Positions 16,918 to 26,420 of a stretch of 64,000 nt of DNA are shown in pieces. The stretch lies in contig JAGRIE010000010.1 of the NCBI GenBank assembly GCA_020443425.1, forward strand, positions 1-64,000. The letters run 5' to 3'. The position numbers and the translations under genes are program-made. Each line of letters opens with the position of its first letter. Position 1 is the stretch's first letter. This DNA is from Halioglobus sp. (lineage in GTDB: Bacteria; Pseudomonadota; Gammaproteobacteria; Pseudomonadales; Halieaceae). The notes beneath the pieces are model-generated. The model did not search any database. It worked only from the letters and a program-made list of their open reading frames with translations, and was not told the DNA's origin.

Positions 16918-18105
16918 TCAGGCCGCCGAGCTGGTCTTGGCGTCCTGCTGCTCGTGCACCTCGGCAAACCTGGCCAGCATGCTCTGCTCGTAGGCCTGGG
17001 CCTCCTCCGTATCCAGTGGCCGCTCCAGCTCCGACCAGTCGATATCGCCATCGGTGGCGAGGTTTTCGTAGTCCAGAATCCCCAGTGCCTCGAACTTCGG
17101 CCGCACTGTCTCGGTCAGCAGGCCGATGCGATTGAGGTTGGGAATGACGCGCTGGAACAGCAGGTTGCGGAAGGTGGACATCACAAAGCCATCCAGCACT
17201 TTCTTGCGCGCCTCCTCGACATCCCAGCCGAAATGGCGGAACACATCCGTCGCCACCAGGCGCTCGCGGCTGATCGCGCAGGCCTCGTAGGCAAACTGGG
17301 CGCGCTCCTCACGCTCCTCGTCTGACAGTGTCTTGACGAACTCTTCCAGGTAGTTGACGCCGAAGGTGACATGCCTCGCCTCGTCGCGGGTCACCAGGTA
17401 CACAACGTCCTTGAGGATGGGGTCGGGCGTGGTTTCACGGGTGGTGGCAAACGCCGACAGCGCGAGCCCCTCGATAACAATCTGCATACCGATAAATTTC
17501 ATGTCCCAGCGCTCATCGGTGAGGATCTTGTCGATAATGCTCTTCAGGTGGGTATTGATCGGGTACATCATGCCGATACGCGTCTGCAGGTATTTGTTGA
17601 AGACCTCCACATGGCGCGCCTCGTCAAACGTCTGCGACGCCGCGTAGAGCTTGGCATTGAATGTGGGCGCGCAGGAGCACAGCTGCGAGGCCACCAGCAG
17701 CGCGCCCTGCTCACCGTGCAGGAACTGGGACAGGCTCCAGGCATTCATATGCAGCCAGAAATCGGCCTTGGTCTTTTCGTCCATCGCCAGGTAGGGCTCG
17801 TAGTCGTGCAGGTTCATCATCTCCGGCGACTGCTGTTCCGACGGCCAGGGGCGATCCCAGTCGATGTCCATCTCGGGGTCCCAGTTGAGCTGCTTGCCCA
17901 GGTCGTAGAGCTTCTTGATGCGGTCGTCCTGTATCGTGTAATCCCAGTTGTAGGAGCCGGTCAGCGGCGTCTGGAAGATTTCGGCGATATGATCCACATC
18001 AGCACTGGTCAGGAGGTCTTCCAGGTCAGGCTGCTCTTTCGGGTAGTCGGCACCCGGGAAACGCTGGATCTTGCGGGGCGTGCTTTCTGTCCATTCAACT
18101 TTCAT
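16918..18105 (-). CDS. Ferritin-like diiron protein (oxygenase-type)
   Basis: 395 residues from ATG 18105, chosen because GGAG lies eight bases upstream. Two DEARH boxes are visible: DEARHVEVF near the middle and DEARHVTFG about 80 residues later, each preceded by a helix with a glutamate (HGEQGALL, IVIEGLAL). This is the four-helix diiron pattern shared by AurF-type N-oxygenases, desaturase-like and ribonucleotide-reductase-like proteins. It is likely an oxidoreductase acting on a hydrophobic or amine substrate. It is divergent from an AraC regulator 106 bases away, the probable controller. Confidence 0.82.
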   Translation of the reverse strand: MKVEWTESTPRKIQRFPGADYPKEQPDLEDLLTSADVDHIAEIFQTPLTGSYNWDYTIQDDRIKKLYDLGKQLNWDPEMDIDWDRPWPSEQQSPEMMNLHDYEPYLAMDEKTKADFWLHMNAWSLSQFLHGEQGALLVASQLCSCAPTFNAKLYAASQTFDEARHVEVFNKYLQTRIGMMYPINTHLKSIIDKILTDERWDMKFIGMQIVIEGLALSAFATTRETTPDPILKDVVYLVTRDEARHVTFGVNYLEEFVKTLSDEEREERAQFAYEACAISRERLVATDVFRHFGWDVEEARKKVLDGFVMSTFRNLLFQRVIPNLNRIGLLTETVRPKFEALGILDYENLATDGDIDWSELERPLDTEEAQAYEQSMLARFAEVHEQQDAKTSSAA

Positions 18106-18211
18106 AGAAGTTACTCCGTTATTTTGTGCGGTCACTGACTATGCGCCTTGACTGCAAGGGCAGCAAGGTAAAGTCTTGTCAAAAGATGGTCATTTATGGC
18201 CAAATAGCGCG

Positions 18212-19207
18212 ATGTCGAATACCACCACACCCGCCCAGTACATACTGATCCTGATCGACATGGTCGAACAGCTGGGCTGTGACCAGAAGGAGCTGCTCGC
18301 GGGCACCTCCTTTGCCAGCACCGGGATCACTACCATCGGAGCCCGCATACCCGACGCGGATTTCAACCAACTGGTCGCCAATGCCCAGCGGCTCACCGGC
18401 GACCCGGCGCTCGGCCTGAAACTCGGGCTGCGCCTGAACCTGAGCGCACACGCGGTGCTGGGGCAGGCATTTATGACCTGCACCGACCTGGCGCAGGTGT
18501 TCGAGCTGTTCCTGAAATACAACCACCTGCTGGCCTCGGGCCTGCACTTTGAATTTGAAACCGTCGACGAGGAGTCCATCCTCACCGTGGTGAGTACGCC
18601 GGAAGACACGCCGGTGGAATTCGGCTATGAACTGTTTTACGGCGCGCTGATCAACACCCTGCGCGGCCTGTTGAACACGCCTGAGCTGCTCCTGCGCATG
18701 GAGTTTCCCTACCCCGAACCGGGGCACGCCGCGCTGTACTATGAGGTCTTCGGCAGCGACATTCACTTCGATACGCCGCAGGGCCGCATCCTGTTCCAGC
18801 GCGACCTGCTCGGCACGCCACTGCCCTCCTCCAACCCGGTGCTGCGCAACCTCTACGAGGCCGAGTGCGCACGCCTGCTGGCGGACCTGGAAGAGGAGGC
18901 CTCTGTCGCCGAGCGCACCCTGCGACTGCTGCGCAAACTCGAAGGCCAGTATCCGCAGATGCCGCAGATCGCCGCCATGCTCAACCTCAGCCCGCGCACC
19001 TATCGGCGTCGGCTGGACGAGGAGCAGCAGTCATTCCAGCGCCTGCTGGACCAGGTGCGCGCCGAACACGCCACCCGTCACCTGCAGAACAAACGGCTGC
19101 CGCTCTCCAGCATCGCCTATATGGTCGGCTTCACCGACACCTCGAATTTCCGCCGCGCCTACCGCAAATGGACCGGCAGGACACCGCGCGATGTGCGCCG
19201 CAGCTGA
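18212..19207 (+). CDS. AraC family transcriptional regulator (arabinose-binding-domain type)
   Basis: 331 residues from ATG 18212. The N-terminal two-thirds fits the AraC N-terminal domain of the OruR/ArgR-like group: DFNQLVANAQRLTGDPALGLKLG and LNLSAHAVLGQAFMTC. The C-terminal ~95 residues are the double HTH: PQMPQIAAMLNLSPRTYRRRL, then LPLSSIAYMVGFTDTSNFRRAYRKWTGRTP. Such regulators often sense lipid- or amine-related molecules. It is divergent from the diiron protein, probably its activator. Confidence 0.92.
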   Translation: MSNTTTPAQYILILIDMVEQLGCDQKELLAGTSFASTGITTIGARIPDADFNQLVANAQRLTGDPALGLKLGLRLNLSAHAVLGQAFMTCTDLAQVFELFLKYNHLLASGLHFEFETVDEESILTVVSTPEDTPVEFGYELFYGALINTLRGLLNTPELLLRMEFPYPEPGHAALYYEVFGSDIHFDTPQGRILFQRDLLGTPLPSSNPVLRNLYEAECARLLADLEEEASVAERTLRLLRKLEGQYPQMPQIAAMLNLSPRTYRRRLDEEQQSFQRLLDQVRAEHATRHLQNKRLPLSSIAYMVGFTDTSNFRRAYRKWTGRTPRDVRRS

Positions 19208-19222
19208 TACGGCGCACTGCGC

Positions 19223-20692
19223 CTAGCGGAAACAGCCCCCCTCGACCTGGAAGGTCTCACCGCAGCACTCCTGCGCCATCATGCGCTGCATCAGCTCGGG
19301 CTCCTCGCTGTAGGCCACGGTGCGACGCCCGTCGGGCAGGTCAAACACCGCCACCGCGCGCCAGGGGTCCATGCCCTGGTACAGCACCGTGTAGCCCGCC
19401 ACCGGGGCCGGGCCGCTGTACTCGGCCACCAGCTCGCACTCCCGGCTCGCCGCGCGCACCTGCTCTGTGACATCCGCACAGGCCCAGCCCCCGGCGCCGG
19501 GTGTGGCCGACCACAGGGCGCAGGCCTGCTTGGTCAACATGCCGCTGACCGTCGTCACCAGCCCGACCTCAGCGGGGTTCTGGCGCAACAGCTGGGCCAT
19601 TTTCACCGTCGCCTGGAAGACAAAGTTATTCAGCGGCCCGCCGCCGAATGTCATGCCGCCGGTGACACTGACGCTGTGCCCGGGGCTCATACCGAACTCC
19701 TCGAGCTGCACCCGCACCGCGTATGGGAAGCAGGAGTAGAGCTCGCACAGCCGCAGCTCGTCAAAGCTGACGCCCGCCATCTCCATCGCCACCTGCCCGG
19801 CGACCCGGAACCCCGGGCTGGCACCCAGGTCGCCGCGACTGGCAACCACGGACATGTAGTTCGACTCGGTGAAAGCGCGCGGGAAAATCCACTTGCTGCG
19901 GTCGATACCCAGCGATTCCGCAACCCCGGCGGAACACAGGATCAGGCCGGCCGCCTGGTCGATATTCCACTGGCTGTTGTGCAGCTTGGTATAGGGGAAG
20001 GCCAGCATGCGGTTGGCGGCGGAGTGTTCACGGATGTGTGCAGCCGGGACCACCTCATCTGACCAGGCGTCGGGATTGTCCGCGGCCAGCTCACTGAGCC
20101 CGGAGTACATGGCGGCCATCTGGTCGCGATGCTCGTCCACACTCAGGCCCTGCTTGTAGCGCAGCGCACTGTCGAGGATGGCGTAGTAGCCCACGGGCAT
20201 GCCCAGCCCGCTGGCGGACTCCACCGGCGACCACATCTCGTCCTCGGGTCGCAGCGTGGTATCGGGACTGGCATCCACCTGCCCGGTCTCACTGGCCTCG
20301 GCACCGGCCTTTTGCGCACACAGGGCGCGGTACTTGGCCTCGCCGCCTGTCACCAGCACGACCTCGCACTCGCCCGCTTCAATGCGCTGGCAGGCCAGCG
20401 TCAACAGTGTCTGCTGCAGGATGCCGAATTCCGCCAGCAGGGTGCGCGCCGAGGTCGCCCCCAGCGCATCCGCCACCAGCCGGCCCGGGTCGCTGTAGCC
20501 CCAGATACTCCTGGGCACCATGATCTCATCGGCCCGCTGCAGCAACTCCTCGCACCCGGCATCCGCCGCCGCGTCGCGCAGCGCCTGCTCCATCAGCGCC
20601 ACCGGCTCGAGGGCGCGCTGGTAGTCCGGAATCTTTTGCTGTACCGCGGCGATGCCGACCAGCACCGGCGTATTGGCAGCGAACTCAGCCAT
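19223..20692 (-). CDS. Thiolase-like protein (acetyl-CoA acetyltransferase, TLP1-type)
   Basis: 489 residues. It has the thiolase-like scaffold, with the LCELYSCFPYAV segment near residue 315 and TGGMTFGGGPLNNFV near 345. At the position where true thiolases have the nucleophilic cysteine (CxSG) I see only a LLTLACQRIEAGEC helix. A C-terminal extension of about 80 residues (from GPAPVAGYTVLYQG) matches the extra domain of thiolase-like protein 1. It probably binds acyl-CoA; catalysis of thiolysis is uncertain. It overlaps the LLM gene by 8 bases and is translated after it. Confidence 0.85.
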   Translation of the reverse strand: MAEFAANTPVLVGIAAVQQKIPDYQRALEPVALMEQALRDAAADAGCEELLQRADEIMVPRSIWGYSDPGRLVADALGATSARTLLAEFGILQQTLLTLACQRIEAGECEVVLVTGGEAKYRALCAQKAGAEASETGQVDASPDTTLRPEDEMWSPVESASGLGMPVGYYAILDSALRYKQGLSVDEHRDQMAAMYSGLSELAADNPDAWSDEVVPAAHIREHSAANRMLAFPYTKLHNSQWNIDQAAGLILCSAGVAESLGIDRSKWIFPRAFTESNYMSVVASRGDLGASPGFRVAGQVAMEMAGVSFDELRLCELYSCFPYAVRVQLEEFGMSPGHSVSVTGGMTFGGGPLNNFVFQATVKMAQLLRQNPAEVGLVTTVSGMLTKQACALWSATPGAGGWACADVTEQVRAASRECELVAEYSGPAPVAGYTVLYQGMDPWRAVAVFDLPDGRRTVAYSEEPELMQRMMAQECCGETFQVEGGCFR

Positions 20693-21551
20693 TGATGAAT
20701 TCTCCCGCGTACCAGTTCAGCATCGCGATTTTCTCGTCCAGCGGCTTGTCCTCCTCCATCTCATAGACATTGCGGAAGCCGATAATGACCTCGGAGACAC
20801 CGATACTCTCAAGCTTTGCAATCCCCTCGGGCGTGAACGCGTCCTGCCCGGTGGTGTAGACCTTGAACGGCTTGCCAGCGGTGCCGTACTCCTGCCGCAA
20901 CTGGTTGATACGGCCGATGTAGGCCTCCAGTTCCTCGATACTCGCCCCGGCACACATCCAGCCATCGCCCACCCGCGCAGCGCGTTTCAGCGCCAGCTCG
21001 GTGTGGCCGCCGATCAGCAGCGGCGTGGGCGCGCTGGGCACCGGGTTCATTTTGTTGGCCGGCATACTGTGCAGTTCACCCTCAAAGCCAAAGTAGTCGC
21101 CGGTCTCCAGGCCGCGCAAAATGGCGATCTGCTCATCGAATCGCTTGCCGCGCTTGTCCCAGGGCACGCCGCACACCGCAAAATCCTCCTCCCAGGGGCT
21201 GATACCGATACCGAAGTCAAAGCGATTCCCGGACAGCACCTGGATACCCTGCACCTGTTTCGCGACCACCGGTGCCTGCCGCACCGCCAGCTTGTAGACA
21301 AAGGTCGCAAAGCGGATAGTGTCCGTCACGGCGGCCATGGCCGCGACCGCGATCAGGCTCTCGACGAAGGGGACACTCTCGAGGAACTCCCGGCTGCCGT
21401 CCTTGTTATAGGGGTACTTGGAACTGGCTTGCTGTGGATAGCAAATACTGTCGGGGATGGTAATGCCGTGATACCCGGCCTGCTCCGCCGCCCTGGCGAG
21501 GGGCAGGTAGTGGTCGGGGTCGCACATGCCGATCTGGTAGCTGAATCTCAT
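20685..21551 (-). CDS. LLM-class flavin/F420-type oxidoreductase
   Basis: 288 residues from ATG 21551 (MRFSYQIGMCDPDHYLPLARAAEQAGYHGITIPDS), the family's typical opening. The frame extends upstream but without family features. Luciferase-like features include FDFGIGISPWEEDFAVCG, PTPLLIGGHTELALKRAARVGDGW and the C-terminal VSEVIIGFRN. It is the first gene of a two-gene unit with the thiolase-like protein, suggesting a shared lipid or steroid-type catabolic step. The substrate is unknown. Confidence 0.86.
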   Translation of the reverse strand: MRFSYQIGMCDPDHYLPLARAAEQAGYHGITIPDSICYPQQASSKYPYNKDGSREFLESVPFVESLIAVAAMAAVTDTIRFATFVYKLAVRQAPVVAKQVQGIQVLSGNRFDFGIGISPWEEDFAVCGVPWDKRGKRFDEQIAILRGLETGDYFGFEGELHSMPANKMNPVPSAPTPLLIGGHTELALKRAARVGDGWMCAGASIEELEAYIGRINQLRQEYGTAGKPFKVYTTGQDAFTPEGIAKLESIGVSEVIIGFRNVYEMEEDKPLDEKIAMLNWYAGEFING

Positions 21552-21778
21552 CGTATTATGTCCTCTGGCGGTTGCATGAGTAGCGCTGTACAGCGAGCGC
21601 ATACTCTAGCCCGTTCCGGCGCCGATATCCCCGCCCGGCGGCAATTTTCGACAGCTGGCCTCACATACTGAACCCCGCACCGCCTGTCTGCGATATACTT
21701 TCCGCTACCGGCGCGGCTGGCGGCGCCTGTGCCCGCCACGCGCCGGACCCACTGGCCATAACGAAAGCACCCGCTTCA

Positions 21779-22678
21779 ATGAAGACATCGACAGACACTC
21801 CCGGGCCCGACAGCGGCGATCAATCCCAGCGTTTCCTGTTTGAGCAGGCAGATATCCGCGGCGAGCGCGCGCACCTGGACGCAGCCTATCGCGAGATACT
21901 CGCCATCCACCAGTACGCCAGCGGCGTGAGTCGCCTGCTGGGGGAATTTCTGGCGGCGGCGGCCCTGCTGAGCAGCAACCTCAAGTTTGAGGGCAAACTG
22001 GTGTTACAGGTGCGGTCAGAGGGACAGGTCCCCCTGCTGATGGTGGAGTGCGACGACGCGCTGCAGGTGCGCGGTATCGCACGCGGCGCCGAACTCGCCA
22101 TCTCCGAGGATTTTGATCAATTATTGCACAACGGGCAATTGGCCATCACCATCGACCCGACCAACGGCCAGCGCTACCAGGGGATTGTGCCGCTGGAGCA
22201 GGGCTCACTCGCCCTCAGCCTGGACAACTATTTCAGGCACTCGGAGCAGCTCAACACCCGCATCTGGCTGGCGGCGGACGGTGAGCGGGCCGGCGGCCTG
22301 CTACTGCAGCAGCTGCCGGCACAGCTCAGCCCGGATGAGGCCCTGCGGCAACAGCAGTGGGAGCACGTGTGCGCGCTCGCCGCCACCGTGAAAGGCGACG
22401 AGCTGCTGGCGCTGCGCAGCGAGGAACTCCTCTATCGCCTGTTCCATGAGGACCCGCTGCGCCTGTTTGAGCCCGCGGCCATCCGCTTCCAGTGCTCCTG
22501 CTCCCGCGAGCGCACGCGCAATGCGCTGGCCACGCTGGACCCTGCGGAAATTGTCGAACTGCTGGAGGACCTGGGCAGCATTACCATGGAGTGTGAATTC
22601 TGCAACCAGGAGTACCGCTTTGAGCGCGCCGACCTCACCGACATCCTGCAGGGTCACGCCGGCAAAGTTTTACACTGA
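21779..22678 (+). CDS. hslO: Redox-regulated chaperone Hsp33
   Basis: 299 residues, normal length. The N-terminal fold matches Hsp33 (RFLFEQADIRGERAHL, ASGVSRLLGEFLAAAALLSSNLKFEG). The C-terminal redox switch is complete: CSC near residue 240, then CEFC about 30 residues later, the four zinc-binding cysteines that form disulfides on oxidation and activate holdase function. It is cytoplasmic and not obviously in an operon with pckA, which has its own upstream gap. Confidence 0.96.
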   Translation: MKTSTDTPGPDSGDQSQRFLFEQADIRGERAHLDAAYREILAIHQYASGVSRLLGEFLAAAALLSSNLKFEGKLVLQVRSEGQVPLLMVECDDALQVRGIARGAELAISEDFDQLLHNGQLAITIDPTNGQRYQGIVPLEQGSLALSLDNYFRHSEQLNTRIWLAADGERAGGLLLQQLPAQLSPDEALRQQQWEHVCALAATVKGDELLALRSEELLYRLFHEDPLRLFEPAAIRFQCSCSRERTRNALATLDPAEIVELLEDLGSITMECEFCNQEYRFERADLTDILQGHAGKVLH

Positions 22679-22822
22679 TCACATCTTCGCCTTCATTCGG
22701 GGAAATTATGCCCAATATATTTCGCAATACGTCGCGCTTCTGACATAATTACGCCCCCTTGAAGCCCGAAGAATGGCGCTGAGGTCCCATCAGGCCTGCG
22801 CTTCATAACGACAGGACGCACC

Positions 22823-24385
22823 ATGACGCAAGACATCCATACCGCTCAGGCCTACACCGACCTGACGACAGCCCAGTTGATAGAAGAAGCCTTGAAACGC
22901 GGTGAGGGCCAGTTGTCCGACACCGGCGCGCTGCTGGTCACCACCGGCCACCGCACCGGTCGCTCACCCGCCGACAGGTTCATCGTCCGGGAAGCCAGCA
23001 CCGAGGACAGCATCGACTGGGGCGGCGTCAACCGGCCTTTCGACAGCGACAAATTCGACGCGCTGTGGGACCAGGTCCAGTCCTATATGGCGATCCGCGA
23101 CAAATTCATCACGCACCTGCACGTCGGCGCGCACAGCGACCACTACCTGCCGGTCAAAGTCACCACGGAAACCGCCTGGCAGGCCCTGTTCGGCCGCAAT
23201 ATGTTCATTCGTCCCAAAAACTACAACGGCGGCCGCAAGCCCGAGTGGAACATCCTCAACGCCCCGGGCTTCGAGTGCATCCCGGAGCGTGACGGCACCA
23301 ACTCCGATGGCGTCGTCATCATCAACTTCGCCCAGCGCAAGGTCTTGCTGGCCGGTATGCGCTACGCCGGCGAGATGAAGAAATCCATGTTCTCGGTACA
23401 GAACTTCCTGTTGCCCGAGAAAGACGTGATGCCCATGCACTGCAGCGCCAACGTCGGTGAGGAGGGCGATACCACCCTGTTTTTCGGCCTGTCCGGCACC
23501 GGGAAGACAACGCTGTCAGCCGACCCCGACCGCTACCTGATCGGCGACGAAAACGAGCACGGCTGGGCCAAGGGCTCGGTGTTCAATCTCGAGGGCGGTT
23601 GCTACGCCAAGACCATCGACCTGAGCCAGAAGAACGAGCCGGTGATCTGGGACGCGATCCGCTTCGGCGCCATCATTGAAAACGTGGTGCTGGACGATCA
23701 GCGCCACGCCGACTACTGCGACACCAGCCTCACTGAGAACGGCCGCTGCTGCTACCCGCTGGAACACGTGGAAAAACGCACCGAGTCCAACAGTGGCGGC
23801 GAACCCAAGTGTGTGATCTTCCTGACCTGTGACGTGTCCGGCGTGCTGCCGCCTGTCTCCATCCTCTCCAAAGAGGCCGCGGCGTTCCACTTCCTCAGCG
23901 GCTACACCGCGCGCGTGGGCTCCACCGAACTGGGCGCGGAAGCGGGTATTCACCCGACGTTCTCCACCTGCTTCGGCGCACCGTTCATGCCGCGCCCGGC
24001 CAGCGATTACGCCGAGCTGCTGATGAAGCGTATCGACGATTTCGACAGCCGCGTGTACCTCGTCAATACCGGCTGGATCGGCGGCTCCGGCGCACCCGGC
24101 GGCAGCGGCTCACGATTCCCCATCCCGGTGACCCGCGCCGTGGTGAACGCCTGCCAGAGCGGCGCGCTGCTGAATGCCCCGACCGCGCACCTCGACATCC
24201 TCAACCTGGATTTCCCCACCGAGATTCCCGGTGTCGACCCGCAGTACGTCGATCCGCGCAGTGGCTGGGGCTCGGAGGACGCCTACAACGAGCAGGCCCG
24301 CAAACTGGCCGTGCTGTTTGAGGAGAACATCAAGAGCTTCAACGCATCAGACGCCATCGTCGCGGCCGGCCCCAAATCGGCCTAG
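22823..24385 (+). CDS. pckA: Phosphoenolpyruvate carboxykinase (ATP)
   Basis: 520 residues, the usual size of the ATP-dependent enzyme. The ATP-binding loop GLSGTGKTT is at residues 222-230 and is preceded by the PEPCK-specific MHCSANVG motif. [17 protein letters not shown] and the [10 protein letters not shown] / NTGWIGG segments complete the active site. It converts oxaloacetate and ATP to PEP, the entry to gluconeogenesis on acids and lipids. It ends at an intrinsic terminator 20 bases downstream. Confidence 0.97.
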   Translation: MTQDIHTAQAYTDLTTAQLIEEALKRGEGQLSDTGALLVTTGHRTGRSPADRFIVREASTEDSIDWGGVNRPFDSDKFDALWDQVQSYMAIRDKFITHLHVGAHSDHYLPVKVTTETAWQALFGRNMFIRPKNYNGGRKPEWNILNAPGFECIPERDGTNSDGVVIINFAQRKVLLAGMRYAGEMKKSMFSVQNFLLPEKDVMPMHCSANVGEEGDTTLFFGLSGTGKTTLSADPDRYLIGDENEHGWAKGSVFNLEGGCYAKTIDLSQKNEPVIWDAIRFGAIIENVVLDDQRHADYCDTSLTENGRCCYPLEHVEKRTESNSGGEPKCVIFLTCDVSGVLPPVSILSKEAAAFHFLSGYTARVGSTELGAEAGIHPTFSTCFGAPFMPRPASDYAELLMKRIDDFDSRVYLVNTGWIGGSGAPGGSGSRFPIPVTRAVVNACQSGALLNAPTAHLDILNLDFPTEIPGVDPQYVDPRSGWGSEDAYNEQARKLAVLFEENIKSFNASDAIVAAGPKSA

Positions 24386-24405
24386 ACCGCAGCTGACCGG
24401 TAAAG

Positions 24406-24433
24406 GCCCGCTTTTCAAAGCGGGCTTTTTTTT
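24406..24433 (+). terminator. Intrinsic terminator of pckA
   Basis: GCCCGCTTT / AAAGCGGGC arms with a two-base loop followed by eight T residues, 20 bases after the pckA stop codon. Confidence 0.93.
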
Positions 24434-24587
24434 GCCCGCCCGTTTGCAAACGCCACCCGCCACAGCGCTGCCGGCCGCGCCAATAAATCACTTTTTTCTA
24501 GTATGTTTATTCTAATTTTTTTCCGTACTCTGGCGTCCAACAAGTGGGGTAGCCCACTGATTACAGCGACCCACCAGGAGACCTCTC

Positions 24588-25073
24588 ATGGCCGAAGCCC
24601 AAGAAACCCAAGCAACCACTGCTGCACCTAAAACTGCTCGCAAGGCGCCCGCGAAACGCAAGCCTGCCGCCAAACGCAAGCCCGTTGCCAAGCGTAAGCC
24701 CGCCGCCAAGCGCACCGCTGCCAAGAAAGCAGCGCCCGACTTCGCCGCCAACGCCCAGGAAACCGGCCGCAATGTTTTCCTCGCTGGCCTCGGCTTCTAC
24801 GGCAAGGCCTACGACCAGGCGCAGGAGCAGTTCAGCGAACTGCAAAAGCAAATGGAAGCGCGTCGCAAGAAAGCTGACAAAGTGTACAAAGAGCTGGTCA
24901 AGCGCGGCGAAAAGCTGGAGAAAGAAGCGAAAGGTGCCATCAAGGACATCGAGCTGCCGAAACTGGAACTGGACGCACTGACCGACCGCAAAAAGCTGGA
25001 CGCCCGACTGAAAAAGGCCAAAGCGCGCTTCGCAGAATTGAAGGACTCCGTCCGCTTCAAGTCTGCTGCCTGA
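24588..25073 (+). CDS. Phasin (PHA granule-associated) with histone-like N-terminus
   Basis: 161 residues. Residues about 12-50 are a histone-H1-like tract with KRKPAAK/KRKPVAK units. From about 52 the sequence is a PhaF/PhaI-type phasin: NVFLAGLGFYGKAYDQAQEQF, then a long amphipathic helix rich in lysine and glutamate. Phasins coat polyhydroxyalkanoate granules; the basic tail binds DNA and helps granule segregation in PhaF. The usual order is phasin domain first with the basic tail C-terminal, so the N-terminal tail is notable. An A/T-rich promoter region precedes it and a terminator follows. Confidence 0.85.
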   Translation: MAEAQETQATTAAPKTARKAPAKRKPAAKRKPVAKRKPAAKRTAAKKAAPDFAANAQETGRNVFLAGLGFYGKAYDQAQEQFSELQKQMEARRKKADKVYKELVKRGEKLEKEAKGAIKDIELPKLELDALTDRKKLDARLKKAKARFAELKDSVRFKSAA

Positions 25074-25121
25074 ACATATCCCATCCAGGGCATATTACCC
25101 TGCCAGTCAGGGGCAAGTTCC

Positions 25122-25148
25122 GGGGCTATTTTATAGCCCCTTTTTTTT
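25122..25148 (+). terminator. Intrinsic terminator after first phasin gene
   Basis: GGGGCTAT / ATAGCCCC arms followed by eight T residues, about 50 bases after the stop. It separates the two phasin genes into different transcription units. Confidence 0.92.
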
Positions 25149-25226
25149 GTCTGCCAATCTGCTTTAATAGGCATCCCTGTTTCCACCCGCTGTTCACCAG
25201 GCCCCTGCGTGGGGAAGGCAGTCCGT

Positions 25227-25730
25227 ATGAGTGATGACAAGAATAAAGTCACCGACAAAGCCAGTGAAATCGCCAAGAATATCTGGCTCGCAGGTGTCGG
25301 CGCCTACGGCAAGGCCGTGGAGGAAGCCCAGGGTCGACTGGAGAAAGCGATGGAACCACCCAAGCTGTTTCGCGACCTGGTAAAGGCGGGCACCGCCCTG
25401 GAGGAGGATGCCCGGGAGAGCACCGCTTCCGCCCGGCAGTCAGTCGAAGAGCGCATCAATCGCGTGCGCGAAAATTTTCACAACCAGCGCCCCGCGCGCA
25501 TTGAAGACCTAGCGGCACTGAGCAAGAAAGTGGACCAGCTCTCGCGCAAGGTCGACAAGCTCAGTAAAGCACTGGCGGCACAGGACACCACCGCGGCCAA
25601 AGGCACTGGAAAAACGGCTGCCGGCACCCGGGCGAGCGCCAGGAAAACACCCGGTGCTGCGCGTAAAACCGCCGCGGCCAAAAAAGCACCCTCCCCGAGG
25701 AAGTCGGCTGCGAAAAAAACCAAGGGCTGA
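25227..25730 (+). CDS. phaF: Phasin (PhaF-like) with C-terminal basic tail
   Basis: 167 residues from ATG 25227, with GGGGAAGG upstream. The phasin domain occupies residues about 10-115 (NIWLAGVGAYGKAVEEAQ; a heptad region LSKKVDQLSRKVDKLSKAL that probably forms a coiled coil). The last ~50 residues are an Ala/Lys/Pro/Thr tail (RKTPGAARKTAAAKK). This is the classical PhaF layout: granule binding plus nucleoid binding. It is followed 12 bases later by a PhaD-like regulator gene, so the two are probably cotranscribed. Confidence 0.85.
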   Translation: MSDDKNKVTDKASEIAKNIWLAGVGAYGKAVEEAQGRLEKAMEPPKLFRDLVKAGTALEEDARESTASARQSVEERINRVRENFHNQRPARIEDLAALSKKVDQLSRKVDKLSKALAAQDTTAAKGTGKTAAGTRASARKTPGAARKTAAAKKAPSPRKSAAKKTKG

Positions 25731-25742
25731 TCCACTGACTGC

Positions 25743-26420
25743 ATGAAAACCCGGGATCGCATTCTCCACACCAGCCTGGCACTGTTCAATGAGGAGGGTG
25801 AGGCCACCACCACGACCATTGATATCGCCAATGAGATGGACATCAGCCCCGGTAATCTCTACTACCATTTCAAAGGCAAGGACCAGATCATCACCGAGCT
25901 GTTCCAGCAGTACGAACAGGCCATGCACCACACGCTGACCGCCCCCATCGAACGACCGCTGAGCACCGACCGCGGCAGCGCCGAGGAAAACTGGTACTAC
26001 CTGTACGTGGTCCTTGAGGAGATGTACCAGTACCGCTTCCTGTACCACAACCTGGACAACCTGCTGCACCGCTACCCGGATATCAAGCGCAGTTTCAAGC
26101 GCCTGATGCAGCTGAAACGGGCCGCGCTGTACTCCATCTGCCAGACACTGCTGCAACAGGAAGTGATTGACGCCAGGGACCAGCAACTGCTCGGGCTGGC
26201 CGACAACATGACCCTCAACCTCACCTTCTGGTTCAGCTACGAGGCACTGCTGCACGACAACCGCCTGCCGCAGATCACCATTCACCAGGGCGTGCTACAG
26301 CTGCTGACCATGGTCGCGCCCTACCTCGGTGATGACGAGCTGAGCTTCTACCATGACTGTGAATCCATCTACGTCAATATGGTCAAGGAGATGGAGGGAG
26401 GGGGCGCCGCAGCAGAATAA
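25743..26420 (+). CDS. phaD: TetR family regulator, PhaD-like
   Basis: 225 residues. The opening MKTRDRILHTSLALFNEEGE and EMDISPGNLYYHFKGKDQII closely recall PhaD of pseudomonads, recalled from family knowledge rather than searched. PhaD is a TetR-fold activator of PHA synthesis and phasin genes that senses an acyl-CoA-like ligand. The position next to phasin genes supports this. The last 38 bases overlap the end of the convergent methyltransferase gene. Confidence 0.82.
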   Translation: MKTRDRILHTSLALFNEEGEATTTTIDIANEMDISPGNLYYHFKGKDQIITELFQQYEQAMHHTLTAPIERPLSTDRGSAEENWYYLYVVLEEMYQYRFLYHNLDNLLHRYPDIKRSFKRLMQLKRAALYSICQTLLQQEVIDARDQQLLGLADNMTLNLTFWFSYEALLHDNRLPQITIHQGVLQLLTMVAPYLGDDELSFYHDCESIYVNMVKEMEGGGAAAE

